Shown: positions 18,640-27,686, counted from the first letter of the stretch. The stretch: 64,000 nucleotides of DNA from an uncultured Sphingomonadaceae bacterium (GCA_903871605.1 CAIQHF010000048.1:62001-126000), one strand, 5' to 3'. Made by a program: numbers and translations. The notes: generated by a model from the letters alone, not told the origin.

Positions 18640-20613
18640 TTACGCCGCGGACATGTGCGCTTTTCGTTCGGTGGGGTGCCGGATCAACTCGTCGAGCCGT
18701 CGTGCGAGATCCACCTGCCGGAACGGTTTCGCCAAGCGCAGGACATCGTCAGGGACGTCTTCGCCCGCGGCGGCATAGCCGGTGACGAGCAGCGACGGGA
18801 TATTGAAACCCGACCCCCGCAGCTCAGTGACGAGCGCGCCGCCGGTCATGCCAGGCATCAGATAGTCGCTCACCAGCGCGTCTGCCTCGGTGCCGGACTG
18901 GACAGCGGCGATCGCCTGACTCGCCGACCCGAATTCCACGACCGAATATCCGAGATCGCGGAGCATATCCGCCGTCGCGGACCGAACCAGCTCTTCATCA
19001 TCGACGAGCATCACCGTCGCCGCGCGAGGGGCTGCGATCGCCTCGACCACGTCCGACGACGCCGTTTCGGCCATATCGCGCGTGGCCGGCAGCCATATCT
19101 CGACGGACGTTCCCTTGCCGGGAGCACTGGTCAAATTGAGTGTTCCACCGGACTGTGCAGCCAGGCCGTGGATCATCGACAGGCCTAGGCCGGTGCCCTT
19201 GCCAACGCCCTTGGTCGAGAAGAAAGGTTCCGTAGCGCGGGCAAGCGTCGCGGCGTCCATCCCCGTCCCGGTGTCGATCGCCGACAGCTGGATGTAGCGC
19301 CCTGGCGACAGCCCCAAAGCGTGCACGCCGTCGGTTTCGACGAGCCGGGCCGCCAAGGTCAGGCATCCGCCGCCAGGCATCGCGTCGCGGGCATTGATGG
19401 CGAGGTTGAGCAAGGCCAGCTCGAGCTGATTGGGGTCGATTCGCGCCGAGGGGAGATTGCTCGGGACATCGAGTACCACATCGATCGTGGGCCCGAGCGA
19501 TCGTCGGATCAGATCGACGATCCCATCGATCAGCGCCGCGACGTCCACCGCCTTGGGTTGCAGGGCTTGGCGGCGGGCGAAGGCCAGAAGACGCTGCGTC
19601 AGCGTCGCGGCCCGCTCCGCTGCCTGTATGGCGCCGGCGAGCATCTTCTGGGTGCGCTCGTCGTCCTTGTGCCTTCGCCGGACCATATCGAGGCTGCCGA
19701 CGATAGGCGTGAGCAGATTATTGAAGTCATGCGCGACGCCGCCGGTCAGCTGGCCGATCGCGTCCATCTTGTGCGCCTGTGCGAGCTGGGCGTCGGCCTC
19801 CTTGCGATCTGTGACGTCGGATATGACACCGGCGATGCCGACGGCTTGCCCCTTGTCATACCGCACCCGCCCCTTGGACACGATGCAGCGGGTTGCCCCG
19901 TCTGCCCGAACGATCGCGCATTCCAGATCAAGCGTGCCGCTGATGAGGGCCTGTGCGAACACCAACTGCATTTCGGCCCGCTGTGATGGAACGACATGCT
20001 CCAAGAACGTCTCGAACCGCCAGACGGCGCGGCGTCCCGGATATCCGAAAATCTCGTCGTGCCGTTGCGAGCGCCTCGATTCGCCGGTCAGCAGATCAAG
20101 ATCCCAGCTTCCCATGCCCGCCGCTTCGAGCGCGATCTCGAGACTACTGCGCGCCGCTTCCAATTCTCGGGTGCGATCGACCACCGCGCGCTCCAGCGTC
20201 GCGGCAGCCGCCTTGACCTCGAACTGCCGGGCTCTGGCCTTCAAAGCCGATCGGACGGCGCCCAGCATTGCCTCGGCATGGAGCGGCCGCTCCAACAATA
20301 CGACATTGCCGAGATCGGCGAGCCTCTCGGTGGCCCGCGCCGAGCGGGGCGCCTTGCCGCCATTGGCAAGCACGATGAAGGGGAGATCCGACCAGGAGGG
20401 CTGGCTGGTCGTCCATGCGGCCAGCGCATGCTGATCGACTCCGGCCAATGCCTCCTCGGTAATAAGGACGGCGCCCGCGCCGAGTTGCAGCGCGTCCAGC
20501 AGATCCGTCATCGACGCGCAGACGAAGGCATCGATGGCGTTCCGGGACAGGAGATCGGCCGCGATGGCGGCGTCTCGACCACGCGGCGCGAGGACGAGAA
20601 CGCGCCCGTCCAT
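18640..20613 (-). CDS. Hybrid histidine kinase with pseudo-receiver, PAS and receiver domains
   Basis: A 657-residue protein. Residues 1-125 look like a receiver fold lacking the phospho-acceptor Asp (ITEEAL where it should be). A coiled stretch at ~128-165 leads to a PAS domain at ~160-275. The HisKA domain has GGVAHDFNNLL with His295. The ATPase domain has NLAINARDAM, DTGTGMD and GKGTGLGLSMIHG. A C-terminal receiver (LVDDEELVR, VSDYLMPGM with Asp583, LAKPF) completes it. It overlaps the preceding KaiC-like gene as TGATG, so the two products probably function together. Confidence 0.9.
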   Translation of the reverse strand: MDGRVLVLAPRGRDAAIAADLLSRNAIDAFVCASMTDLLDALQLGAGAVLITEEALAGVDQHALAAWTTSQPSWSDLPFIVLANGGKAPRSARATERLADLGNVVLLERPLHAEAMLGAVRSALKARARQFEVKAAAATLERAVVDRTRELEAARSSLEIALEAAGMGSWDLDLLTGESRRSQRHDEIFGYPGRRAVWRFETFLEHVVPSQRAEMQLVFAQALISGTLDLECAIVRADGATRCIVSKGRVRYDKGQAVGIAGVISDVTDRKEADAQLAQAHKMDAIGQLTGGVAHDFNNLLTPIVGSLDMVRRRHKDDERTQKMLAGAIQAAERAATLTQRLLAFARRQALQPKAVDVAALIDGIVDLIRRSLGPTIDVVLDVPSNLPSARIDPNQLELALLNLAINARDAMPGGGCLTLAARLVETDGVHALGLSPGRYIQLSAIDTGTGMDAATLARATEPFFSTKGVGKGTGLGLSMIHGLAAQSGGTLNLTSAPGKGTSVEIWLPATRDMAETASSDVVEAIAAPRAATVMLVDDEELVRSATADMLRDLGYSVVEFGSASQAIAAVQSGTEADALVSDYLMPGMTGGALVTELRGSGFNIPSLLVTGYAAAGEDVPDDVLRLAKPFRQVDLARRLDELIRHPTERKAHMSAA

Positions 20614-22127
20614 CAGCCGGCGTGTCCGGCGTCGGTGCCGGCATCGCTGGCCAGAAGGGTCTTGCTCTCCCCCGAGAAGGTCGGAACGCCGGTCAGCACA
20701 CCCTGGAAGTCGCGCAGCGGCGCGCCGAAGGCGACACCGGAATCGGCGATCCGGAATTCGCGGATGGTGCGCTCGTGCTTTGCGGTGCGCGTCTTGATGA
20801 CCGAGATCGCTTGGCGGACCTCCCCATAGGCCTCGAAATAGCGAAGCTGGAGCACGGTGTCGGCAAGATAGCTCAGATCGACGTCGGAGCGGATGTCGCC
20901 CATGACGCCGTGCAGGCCGAGGATGAGAAGCGAGACGACACCCAGCTGGCCGAGATAGGTCAGCAACTCATGCATCTGGAGAATGAGAAACTGCTCGTTG
21001 GGCATCGACTGGAGATAGGCGTTGAGGCTGTCGATCACGACGACCTTGGCGCCATGCTCTTCCACCGCCTGGCGAACCGCGCCCGCGAATTCGCCGGGCG
21101 ACAGTTCCGCCGGGTCGATCGCGCGCAGCAAAAGCTGGCCATTGTCGACATAAGGCTGGAGATCCATGCCCAGCGCCGCCGACCGCCTCATCAGGGTTGG
21201 CAAACGCTCGTCGAACAGGAAGTAGACCGCGTGGTCGCCGCGCTTGAGGGCCGCGACCATGGACTGCACCGAGGCGGTCGTCTTGCCGACGCCGGCAGGG
21301 CCGGTGAGCAGCGTCGCGGTGCCGGGGACGAGGCCGCCGCCGAGCAGCGCGTCGAACTCGGCAGAGCCAGTCGAGACGAAATCGTCGGCATATTGGATCC
21401 CGTGTTCGGCCGCGACCAGCCGGGGATAAACGCGCAGGCCGCCACGCTCGATCTCGAAATCGTGATAGCCCCCGCGATACCGGACGCCGCGCATCTTCAC
21501 GATATGGACGCGCCGCCGTTGCGCACCGAAGCCGGACAGGATCTGCTCCAGCGAAATCACGCCGTGCGCGATGCTGTGGAGCTGGACGTCGCTGCCCGAC
21601 GTGCTCTTGTCGTCGAGGACGAGGACGGTGCAGGCGCGGGTCGTGAAGAAATGCTTGAGTGCCAGGATCTGGCGGCGATAGCGGATCGGGCTTTGCGCGA
21701 GCAGGCGCAGCTCCGAGAGGCTATCGATCACGACACGCGTGGGGCGGACCTCGTCGACCTTCGCCATGATGCCGCGCAGCGTCTCACCGAGCTCGACCTC
21801 GCTGGGATGGAGCAAAGTCTGCTCCTGATCCTCGGCAAGTCCCTCGGCCGGCACCATCTCGAACAGGCTGATCGGGTCGAGCGACCAGCCATGGGTGTTT
21901 GCGACGGCGCGCAGTTCCACCTCGGTTTCGGCAAGCGTGATGTACAATCCGGTCTCGCCGGTTTTCGCGCCCGTAAGGAGGAAGCCGAGCCCTAGCGTCG
22001 TCTTGCCCGTTCCGGGGGTGCCTTCGACCAGATAGAGACGATCGGGCGTGAGGCCGCCGCCCAGGATATCGTCGAGTCCCGAAATGCCCGTCAATGCCGG
22101 TTTGATATCATCGTCGTTGGTCGGCAC
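20613..22127 (-). CDS. KaiC-like double-domain ATPase
   Basis: A 504-residue protein with two RecA/KaiC domains. The first has Walker A GTPGTGKT at 36-43 and the second GPAGVGKT at ~276-283. Walker B-like VVIDSLSEL and VVVIDSLNAYL follow in each domain. The C-terminal region aligns by eye with cyanobacterial KaiC CII. Where KaiC has HISTITDT, this protein has DLSYLADT, so the Ser431 position is kept and Thr432 is replaced by Tyr. No KaiA or KaiB gene is nearby. Coupling to a histidine kinase suggests a stress or timing output rather than a classical clock. Confidence 0.88.
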   Translation of the reverse strand: MPTNDDDIKPALTGISGLDDILGGGLTPDRLYLVEGTPGTGKTTLGLGFLLTGAKTGETGLYITLAETEVELRAVANTHGWSLDPISLFEMVPAEGLAEDQEQTLLHPSEVELGETLRGIMAKVDEVRPTRVVIDSLSELRLLAQSPIRYRRQILALKHFFTTRACTVLVLDDKSTSGSDVQLHSIAHGVISLEQILSGFGAQRRRVHIVKMRGVRYRGGYHDFEIERGGLRVYPRLVAAEHGIQYADDFVSTGSAEFDALLGGGLVPGTATLLTGPAGVGKTTASVQSMVAALKRGDHAVYFLFDERLPTLMRRSAALGMDLQPYVDNGQLLLRAIDPAELSPGEFAGAVRQAVEEHGAKVVVIDSLNAYLQSMPNEQFLILQMHELLTYLGQLGVVSLLILGLHGVMGDIRSDVDLSYLADTVLQLRYFEAYGEVRQAISVIKTRTAKHERTIREFRIADSGVAFGAPLRDFQGVLTGVPTFSGESKTLLASDAGTDAGHAG

Positions 22128-22319
22128 TTGGGATCCCCGTTACGGCACTCATCTTGGCGATAAGCGATAACGCGGCTTGGCGTCGATAGATGCAGCGAGG
22201 GCGATTGCGCGTGCCATGGATCGGCTTCGAGGGGGAGGGCCTTATCCTTCGAGAGAGCGACTTTACCCGGCTCGGCCCCACCGTCCCCCAAGCCGACGTT
22301 GACAGCCGCTACGATAGGA

Positions 22320-22336
22320 ATAGGGGGTATCCCTAT
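22320..22336 (+). promoter_or_regulatory. Operator for the RcnR/CsoR-type repressor
   Basis: ATAGGGGGTATCCCTAT has perfect 6-base arms (ATAGGG/CCCTAT), and its opposite strand contains the ATACCCCCTAT type core known for RcnR/FrmR/DmeR operators. It spans the ribosome site (AGGGGG) and the first two bases of the start codon at 22335, so repressor binding would block the start of the operon. Confidence 0.65.
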
Positions 22337-22610
22337 GTCCCATCTGTCTCGCCCTGATTCTGATCTCATTGCCCGCATCCGTCGCATTGGCGGTCAGGTC
22401 AGCGCCATCGAGCGCGCGCTCACCACGGACGACAGCTGCGCGAAAGTGTTGCATCTCGTCGCTGCAGTGCGGGGTGCCGTGAACGGCCTTCTCGACGAAA
22501 TCATCGCCGACCATCTCGAGGCGCATGTCGCCCACCCTGATCTCACGGATCAAGAGCGTGCCGAGGGTGCCGAGGAACTGCTGGCGGTGATCCGCCGCTA
22601 CGCGAAATAG
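22335..22610 (+). CDS. dmeR: RcnR/CsoR-family metal-responsive repressor (DmeR-like)
   Basis: A 91-residue all-helical protein of the DUF156 family. Typical features are RIRRIGGQVSAIERAL, a single Cys at DDSCAKVLHLVAAVRGAVNGLLDEI, and a His-containing ADHLEAHV segment, which place metal ligands on helix 2 and its neighbours. The family represses metal efflux genes and releases DNA on binding Ni(II) or Co(II). The ATG at 22335 is chosen because it fits family length and the AGGGGG site. The CDF transporter gene follows eight bases later, as in dmeRF operons. Confidence 0.88.
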   Translation: MSHLSRPDSDLIARIRRIGGQVSAIERALTTDDSCAKVLHLVAAVRGAVNGLLDEIIADHLEAHVAHPDLTDQERAEGAEELLAVIRRYAK

Positions 22611-22618
22611 GACGTCCG

Positions 22619-23878
22619 ATGGCCAAGGTACCCAATGCCGACCTCCGATCGCACGACCATGTGTTCCTTGGTGCAGGTCACGAGCGCAACGAGCGCCGTA
22701 CCTGGTTCGTCATCACGCTCTGCGGGCTCATGATGCTGATCGAGATCGTCGGCGGCATCCTGTTCGGGTCGATCGCGCTGGTCGCCGATGGTCTGCACAT
22801 GTCGACGCACGCGGGCGCGCTCCTCCTGGCGGCGATGGCCTACACCTTCTCGCGGCGCTACGCGCACGACCCCCGATTCAGCTTCGGGACAGGCAAGCTC
22901 GGCGACCTCGCCGGATTCACCAGTGCGATCATACTTGCGATGATCGCGCTGCTGATCGGCTATGAGTCCGTCGCCCGCCTGTTCGCGCCGGTGCCGATCC
23001 ACTTCGGCGAGGCGATCCCGATCGCCGTGCTTGGGCTGTGCGTCAACGTCGCAAGCGCCTGGGCGCTGAGCGCCGGCGGCCACGATCACGGACACAGCCA
23101 TGGTCACGGGCATGGTCATGGGCAGGCCCACGACGATCATGACGATCACGATGACGAAGCGCAGCGCATCACGCTGGGCGGCCGGCCGATGCTGCTCTCG
23201 ATTCACGAGGACGGCGTCCCCCCGCGCTTCCGCTTGGCGGCCGTGGATGGACTCTCCATAACGAGCGAAGCGACCGTCGAGACGGTGCGCGACGGCGGCC
23301 TCCGCCAGCGCTTCGACATGGTCCAGCGCGCGGGCTATCTCGAGAGCCGTGAAGAGATTCCCGAGCCCCATGCGTTCGGTGTTCTCGTGAGCGTCGCTGG
23401 CCAAGCCGATCGAGCGCACTTCGAGGAGCATGACCACCATCATGCTGCCGACCATCGCGATAACAACATGCGGGCCGCCGTCATCCACGTCGTAGCGGAT
23501 GCTGCGGTTTCCGTGCTCGTCATCGTCGGATTGCTTCTCGCCCGCACCTTCGGCTGGCTCTGGATGGATCCGGTCGCCGGACTGATCGGCGCCGTCGTGA
23601 TCGCGAGCTGGTCCTACGGGCTGGTCCGCGACACCGGCGCGATCCTGCTCGACATGCTGCCGAACGCGCGCACCGCGGATCGCATGCGCCGCGCGATCGA
23701 GAGTGTCGGAGACGAGGTCGTCGATCTTCATCTGTGGCGGCTCGGCCCCGGCCATCTCGGCGCGATCGTCGCCGTCGCGACCGACACCGATCGGGATGCC
23801 GTCTTCTATCGCACCAGGCTCGCCGACATCCCGGCGCTCTCGCATCTGACGGTCGAGGTTTGCCGGGCGGCGGCATGA
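22619..23878 (+). CDS. dmeF: Cation diffusion facilitator DmeF (Co/Ni efflux)
   Basis: A 419-residue CDF transporter with six expected helices. The metal-site motif VADGLHMSTHAG is in helix 2 and HVVADAAVSV in helix 5. Between helices 4 and 5 lies a very long hydrophilic loop rich in His and Asp (GHDHGHSHGHGHGHGQAHDDHDDHDD), characteristic of DmeF. The C-terminal cytoplasmic domain includes VVDLHLWRLGPGH. It exports cobalt and probably nickel from the cytoplasm to the periplasm. It is co-transcribed with the repressor and overlaps a DUF1289 gene as ATGA. Confidence 0.92.
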   Translation: MAKVPNADLRSHDHVFLGAGHERNERRTWFVITLCGLMMLIEIVGGILFGSIALVADGLHMSTHAGALLLAAMAYTFSRRYAHDPRFSFGTGKLGDLAGFTSAIILAMIALLIGYESVARLFAPVPIHFGEAIPIAVLGLCVNVASAWALSAGGHDHGHSHGHGHGHGQAHDDHDDHDDEAQRITLGGRPMLLSIHEDGVPPRFRLAAVDGLSITSEATVETVRDGGLRQRFDMVQRAGYLESREEIPEPHAFGVLVSVAGQADRAHFEEHDHHHAADHRDNNMRAAVIHVVADAAVSVLVIVGLLLARTFGWLWMDPVAGLIGAVVIASWSYGLVRDTGAILLDMLPNARTADRMRRAIESVGDEVVDLHLWRLGPGHLGAIVAVATDTDRDAVFYRTRLADIPALSHLTVEVCRAAA

Positions 23879-24051
23879 AAAGCCCCTGTGTGGATATATG
23901 CCGCTTCGACGGACGCACCGGATGGTGCGTCGCCTGCGGCCGGACGCTTATCGAAGCCCGCGCCTGGCGCAAATCGTCCCGGCCACAGCGCCTGAAGATC
24001 AGCGCCGAACTGCCCCGTCGGCTTGCCAAGCTCGAAGCCCGAGGTGGCTAG
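23875..24051 (+). CDS. DUF1289 small Cys-rich protein
   Basis: A 58-residue protein. It carries the DUF1289 signature SPCVDICRFDGRTGWCVACG with four Cys residues (C-x3-C-x8-C-x2-C), suggesting metal binding, then a basic helix. The ATG at 23875 overlaps the dmeF stop as ATGA, so it is translationally coupled to the metal efflux operon. The family's function is unknown; context suggests, without proof, a role under metal stress. Confidence 0.8.
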   Translation: MKSPCVDICRFDGRTGWCVACGRTLIEARAWRKSSRPQRLKISAELPRRLAKLEARGG

Positions 24052-24160
24052 CCGATATATTGGAACGCGCTGGCTCCGTGCACCCGCAACCTGTCGGTGG
24101 CGAGACCATTGAGCATCGCACGGGAGATTTGCCCGAAGCCTGTCCCATAGGAACGTCGTC

Positions 24161-25075
24161 ATGCCCAAGGTTTCGATCAAGTCCGATTTCAAGGAGCGCG
24201 ATGCCGCCATTGCGATCAACTCCTACACGACGGTACTGCGCCGACCGCGCGTTCCGCATGAGGTGTTCGCGACCTACTGGCGCGACGTCCACGGCCCGCT
24301 CTGCGCGCGCATCCCGGGCCTTGCCTGGTATGTCCAGCATCATTTCGATCGCGAACAGGATGCCCATCTGTGGCCGATGATCGACGGGATTGCGCCGTTT
24401 CCCGACTATGAACTCGACGGCGGCGTCGAGATTGGCTTTGCCACTGCCGAGGATCAGGCGGCCTTCAACGATGCGAGCCACATCCTGTTCGCGGACGAGC
24501 AGAACATGTTCGCGGCAACGGTCGCCTATGCGCTCCCTGACGGGTCGCGCACGTTCGTCGATCGCATGCCCGATCCGATCCCGAACGGGGATGATGGGAT
24601 CGACCGCATCCATGTCCACTTCGGCGCCGCCGGCAAGGATGCGGCAGCGTTCGGCAAGTGCATCATCGGGCTCGCCCAGACGCTTGCGGCGGACGATGCC
24701 GTCCTGAAGCTTCGTCTCCATCTGCCCGATCGCTACGACAACGCCGAACCGGCTCCTCCCGCTCCGATGGTCGACCATCTGGTCCCGCCCGAACGCGAAC
24801 TGATCGCGGTGATGGAGATAGCCTTCGAGACCCCTCTGTCTCGCCGCGCGTTTTTCAGCACTGATGCCTTCGGAAACGCCGCGCAGAGCCTCAAGCGCCA
24901 TATCGCCTGCGCGTCGGCGTTCGCTGTCAGCGGGGTCTACACTTATGTGCGGGACAAGCAGCTGACACTTGCCGGGCTTCGCGGCAGCCGACAGGCGCAG
25001 CTGGTCGAGCGGCTCGGCGCCAACAATCAGATCGCGCCGGATGTGTGGGAATTGATGCTGACGGGTCGGCCGTAG
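24161..25075 (+). CDS. EthD-domain (dimeric alpha/beta barrel) protein
   Basis: A 304-residue protein. The first half contains an EthD-type segment (TYWRDVHGPLCARIPGLAWYVQH), the hallmark of this ferredoxin-like family. The second half (DRIHVHFGAAG, LRLHLPDRYDNAEPAP, IAVMEIAFETP) may be a second, weaker copy. Some EthD proteins accompany oxygenases or polyketide-type degradation, but no partner enzyme is encoded next to it. It is followed directly by a truncated LysR gene on the same strand. Function is not predictable. Confidence 0.7.
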   Translation: MPKVSIKSDFKERDAAIAINSYTTVLRRPRVPHEVFATYWRDVHGPLCARIPGLAWYVQHHFDREQDAHLWPMIDGIAPFPDYELDGGVEIGFATAEDQAAFNDASHILFADEQNMFAATVAYALPDGSRTFVDRMPDPIPNGDDGIDRIHVHFGAAGKDAAAFGKCIIGLAQTLAADDAVLKLRLHLPDRYDNAEPAPPAPMVDHLVPPERELIAVMEIAFETPLSRRAFFSTDAFGNAAQSLKRHIACASAFAVSGVYTYVRDKQLTLAGLRGSRQAQLVERLGANNQIAPDVWELMLTGRP

Positions 25076-25281
25076 CCGCCATCGACCATACGATCGCGGG
25101 GCTTGGCCTTGCCTTCGTGATGGAGAACGCTGTTGTCGATCAGATTGCGGAAGGTCGACTTATTCGAGTCCTGGCCGATTGGTGTCCGCCCTTCGCCGGC
25201 TATCATCTCTATTATCCGAGCCGTCGGCAGCCCTCGGCGGCCTTCGCCCTGTTGGTCGATGCGTTGCGGCGTCGATCTTGA
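25076..25281 (+). pseudogene. C-terminal remnant of a LysR-family regulator
   Basis: The frame encodes AAIDHTIAGLGLAFVMENAV, then VDQIAEGRLIRVLADWCPPF, and YHLYYPSRRQPSAAFALLVDALR. These match the end of the LysR substrate-binding domain. The helix-turn-helix and most of the ~300-residue protein are absent; the sequence immediately upstream belongs to the EthD-like gene. This is a 5'-deleted remnant. Confidence 0.8.
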
Positions 25282-25591
25282 GGACAAATCTCGGCGACCA
25301 ACGGTATCGTGCTTGATATGGCGGGGCTTAACCCGCGGCGTTCCGGATGTGTGATCGACGTGGCGATGCTGGTGCCGTGCCTGGCGCCGACGGTGCTACT
25401 GCCCGCGCGACGATCTGCATCGTCTGCACTGTCTCCGGAACGCCTGCGCGTGCAACCCCGCGCTGCGGATCGATTGCCTGATGGGTCGGGGACGAGCCCC
25501 CAGCGCTTAACACCGCCGCTACGCGGGAAGCGCCTCGCCAAGCCCGGTCCGATGACGATGCGGCGACATCGAGGCCCGCGACGCGGTCCCG
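25282..25591. other. Intergenic stretch with no visible gene
   Basis: No credible open frame, hairpin or repeat was found between the LysR remnant and the convergent end of the glycosyltransferase operon. Confidence 0.4.
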
Positions 25592-26437
25592 TCAGGACGG
25601 CCAGACCGATCGCGTCGCCTCCCGCTCCTTGGGGCTCGGCAGGCGTCGCAGCGTGAGACCGTCGTCGGCCCGCCCGACCAGACCCATTTCGGCGAAGGCG
25701 TCGAGCCATCCTTCCATCGGCCAACGTCCCCATCGCGCGTGGAATATCCGCGCGTTGCGCACGATATCGGCGACATGCTGGACGGGCGGGTCGTGGCTGT
25801 CGTGATATTGGTGACACCCGATTGCGCCGCCGACGAAGAGCAGCGGCAAACCGTCCCTCGCGGCGCGGTATCCGAAATCGGTGTCCTCTCCGCCATAACC
25901 GACAAAGCTCTCGTCAAAGCCGCCAAGCGTCTCAAACCTTTGCCGACGGATCGCAAAGGCGAGCGACCAGAACAGGCCCGGGTCGTGCTCCTGCCGTATG
26001 CCGCGTGTAGGAAAATCGCGGACCGGATGCGCAAGGCCGCGTGCGAGAAGGTCGTCTTCGGTCCACCCGGTCGTGACCGCGCCGGGGCCGAGATAGCGAA
26101 CATCCGCGCAGAGCAATGCGTCTTGGTCCGCAAGCGCGTCGGACAATAGACGGATACAGGCGGACATCGGAATACAGTCGACGTCGAGGAAGACGAGACG
26201 ATCGTGTCGGGCAAGTGCCGCCGCACGGTTGCGCGCCGCGGCCAGCGGCAATCCGGTCGTCGCGAAGCGATCGATCCGGACGGCGAACGACTGGGTGCCG
26301 ATCGCCACGGGCTCGTCGCTCATGTCGACGACGACGAGTTCGTCGGGCAGCCTGTCGCTCCGCGCGAGGCCGTCGACGAGCTTGTGCAGGTGCGTCGCGC
26401 GGTTGCGGACCAGCGTCAGGACCGAGACGCCGTTCAT
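25592..26437 (-). CDS. Family 2 glycosyltransferase, last gene of the operon
   Basis: A 281-residue GT-A fold transferase. MNGVSVLTLVRNRATHLHKLVDGL begins the nucleotide-binding half, split here for brevity. DVDCIPM is the DxD metal motif, and GGFDESFVGYGGEDTDFGYRA is the acceptor-side motif common in galactosyl/GalNAc-type GT2 enzymes, of which I quote the ends only. The ATG at 26437 overlaps the methyltransferase stop as ATGA and is preferred to an ATG twelve bases upstream. It is the last of seven coupled minus-strand genes. Donor and acceptor unknown. Confidence 0.85.
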   Translation of the reverse strand: MNGVSVLTLVRNRATHLHKLVDGLARSDRLPDELVVVDMSDEPVAIGTQSFAVRIDRFATTGLPLAAARNRAAALARHDRLVFLDVDCIPMSACIRLLSDALADQDALLCADVRYLGPGAVTTGWTEDDLLARGLAHPVRDFPTRGIRQEHDPGLFWSLAFAIRRQRFETLGGFDESFVGYGGEDTDFGYRAARDGLPLLFVGGAIGCHQYHDSHDPPVQHVADIVRNARIFHARWGRWPMEGWLDAFAEMGLVGRADDGLTLRRLPSPKEREATRSVWPS

Positions 26438-27018
26438 CGCCTTTCCCACAGATCGAGCCGGTAGCGATCATGTCGGTCGGCCCTGATGGCCGAGAAGTCG
26501 CCCTCCAACCCTTTCCACAGCGTCTCGACCGCCTCGTCGCCGCTGTGCGGATAGTCGGTCTCGCCGATGAAGTGGACGAGGATGATCCGGCCGCCGGGTG
26601 CGACATGCGCGCGCAGCCACGACGCCGCGCGCTCGAGATCGACCATGCCCCAATAATAGGCGACCTCGGACAATATGACGAGATCGAACCCGTCTGCATC
26701 GGGCGCCTCGTCCGGAAATGCCATACGCGCCAGCACGACGCCAGGCCGGTCGCCCACGCGCCGGCGCGCCTTGGCGAGTGCCCCGCTGCTGATGTCGATC
26801 GCGAGAAGATTGTCGCACAGCGGCGCCAGACGGCCGGTGAGCACACCATGGGCGCAGCCGATCTCGAGTGCCTGGCGATAGCGACGATCGGTTAGCGCAT
26901 CGTGCGTGTGCGCAAACTTCGCTGCTTCATATTCGCTCGACGCGAGGCGCCAAGGATCGTCGTCGCCGGCGAAGATATCTTCGAAATAGGCGGCGCCGAG
27001 GCTCGATCGAGCGGTCAT
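26434..27018 (-). CDS. NodS-like SAM-dependent methyltransferase
   Basis: A 194-residue class I methyltransferase. SAM-binding motif I is ALEIGCAHGVLTGRLAP at ~50-66, followed by LAIDISSGALAKAR and the post-motif FDLVILSEVAYYWG. The N-terminal YFEDIFAGDDDPWRLASS is characteristic of NodS-type methyltransferases. NodS N-methylates the de-N-acetylated end of chitooligosaccharides. Here it lies directly after a PIG-L deacetylase gene with ATGA overlap, which suggests N-methylation of a newly exposed amine. That substrate is inference. Confidence 0.83.
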   Translation of the reverse strand: MTARSSLGAAYFEDIFAGDDDPWRLASSEYEAAKFAHTHDALTDRRYRQALEIGCAHGVLTGRLAPLCDNLLAIDISSGALAKARRRVGDRPGVVLARMAFPDEAPDADGFDLVILSEVAYYWGMVDLERAASWLRAHVAPGGRIILVHFIGETDYPHSGDEAVETLWKGLEGDFSAIRADRHDRYRLDLWERR

Positions 27019-27686
27019 CGATTGGATTCCTGGAGGAAGAGGACGTCGGCGGGCGGCATGACCCGCTTCGAGCGGGCAAGCCGGAAACCGTCACCATATG
27101 CGAGCGAAAGCTGGCTGCGATGCGCCGCAAGCGCGCGGCGGCGAACGCCAGGGGCGAGCGGGCCGGTCCGGAGGCGGCGACGGCAGGTGACCGTAGGTTC
27201 GCCCCAGACAGGATAGGCGAAGAGCGCGACACGGCGCCGTCCGCGGCGGATCGCGGCTTCGGCCAGCCGGAATGCCGCGACGTGATCGCAATGCCGCTCG
27301 CCGGGCCCCGTCACCGCGATCGCATCGATCCGGCGGCGGCGCAGCAGCGCGCCGAGCCGGCCGGCATCGCGATCGAAGCGCGCATCGCCCGGTGCGGGCG
27401 GATGCGCGTCCTGCCAACCGATCCGATCGATCGCGACGCGACGGGGCGTCAGACGGTGGACCGCGGTGCGCGCCTCCAATCGGCGGATGGATGCGAGCCG
27501 CGGGGTGCCCAGGGCATGCGATCCGGTCCCGTCGGTGACGTACACGACGCCGCCGAGCCGCCGCCGCGCTGCCGCCTCGGCGATCAGTGCACCCGCGCCG
27601 AGCGTTTCGTCGTCGGGATGCGGCGCGACCACCAGCCAGCGCGCGCGGGACCAGACGCTCTTTGTCAGTCGCTCGGCCGTCACCAC
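27015..27686 (-). CDS. PIG-L family N-deacetylase
   Basis: A 223-residue LmbE/PIG-L protein. The zinc motif APHPDDETLGAGAL is at ~20-33 and the second motif ERHCDHVAAF near 130. The family removes acetyl groups from GlcNAc-containing substrates. The gene sits between the acyl-CoA dehydrogenase-like gene (seven-base overlap) and the NodS-like gene (ATGA overlap). With the methyltransferase it suggests deacetylation followed by N-methylation of an amino sugar. No signal peptide, so it is cytoplasmic. Confidence 0.87.
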   Translation of the reverse strand: MVTAERLTKSVWSRARWLVVAPHPDDETLGAGALIAEAAARRRLGGVVYVTDGTGSHALGTPRLASIRRLEARTAVHRLTPRRVAIDRIGWQDAHPPAPGDARFDRDAGRLGALLRRRRIDAIAVTGPGERHCDHVAAFRLAEAAIRRGRRRVALFAYPVWGEPTVTCRRRLRTGPLAPGVRRRALAAHRSQLSLAYGDGFRLARSKRVMPPADVLFLQESNR

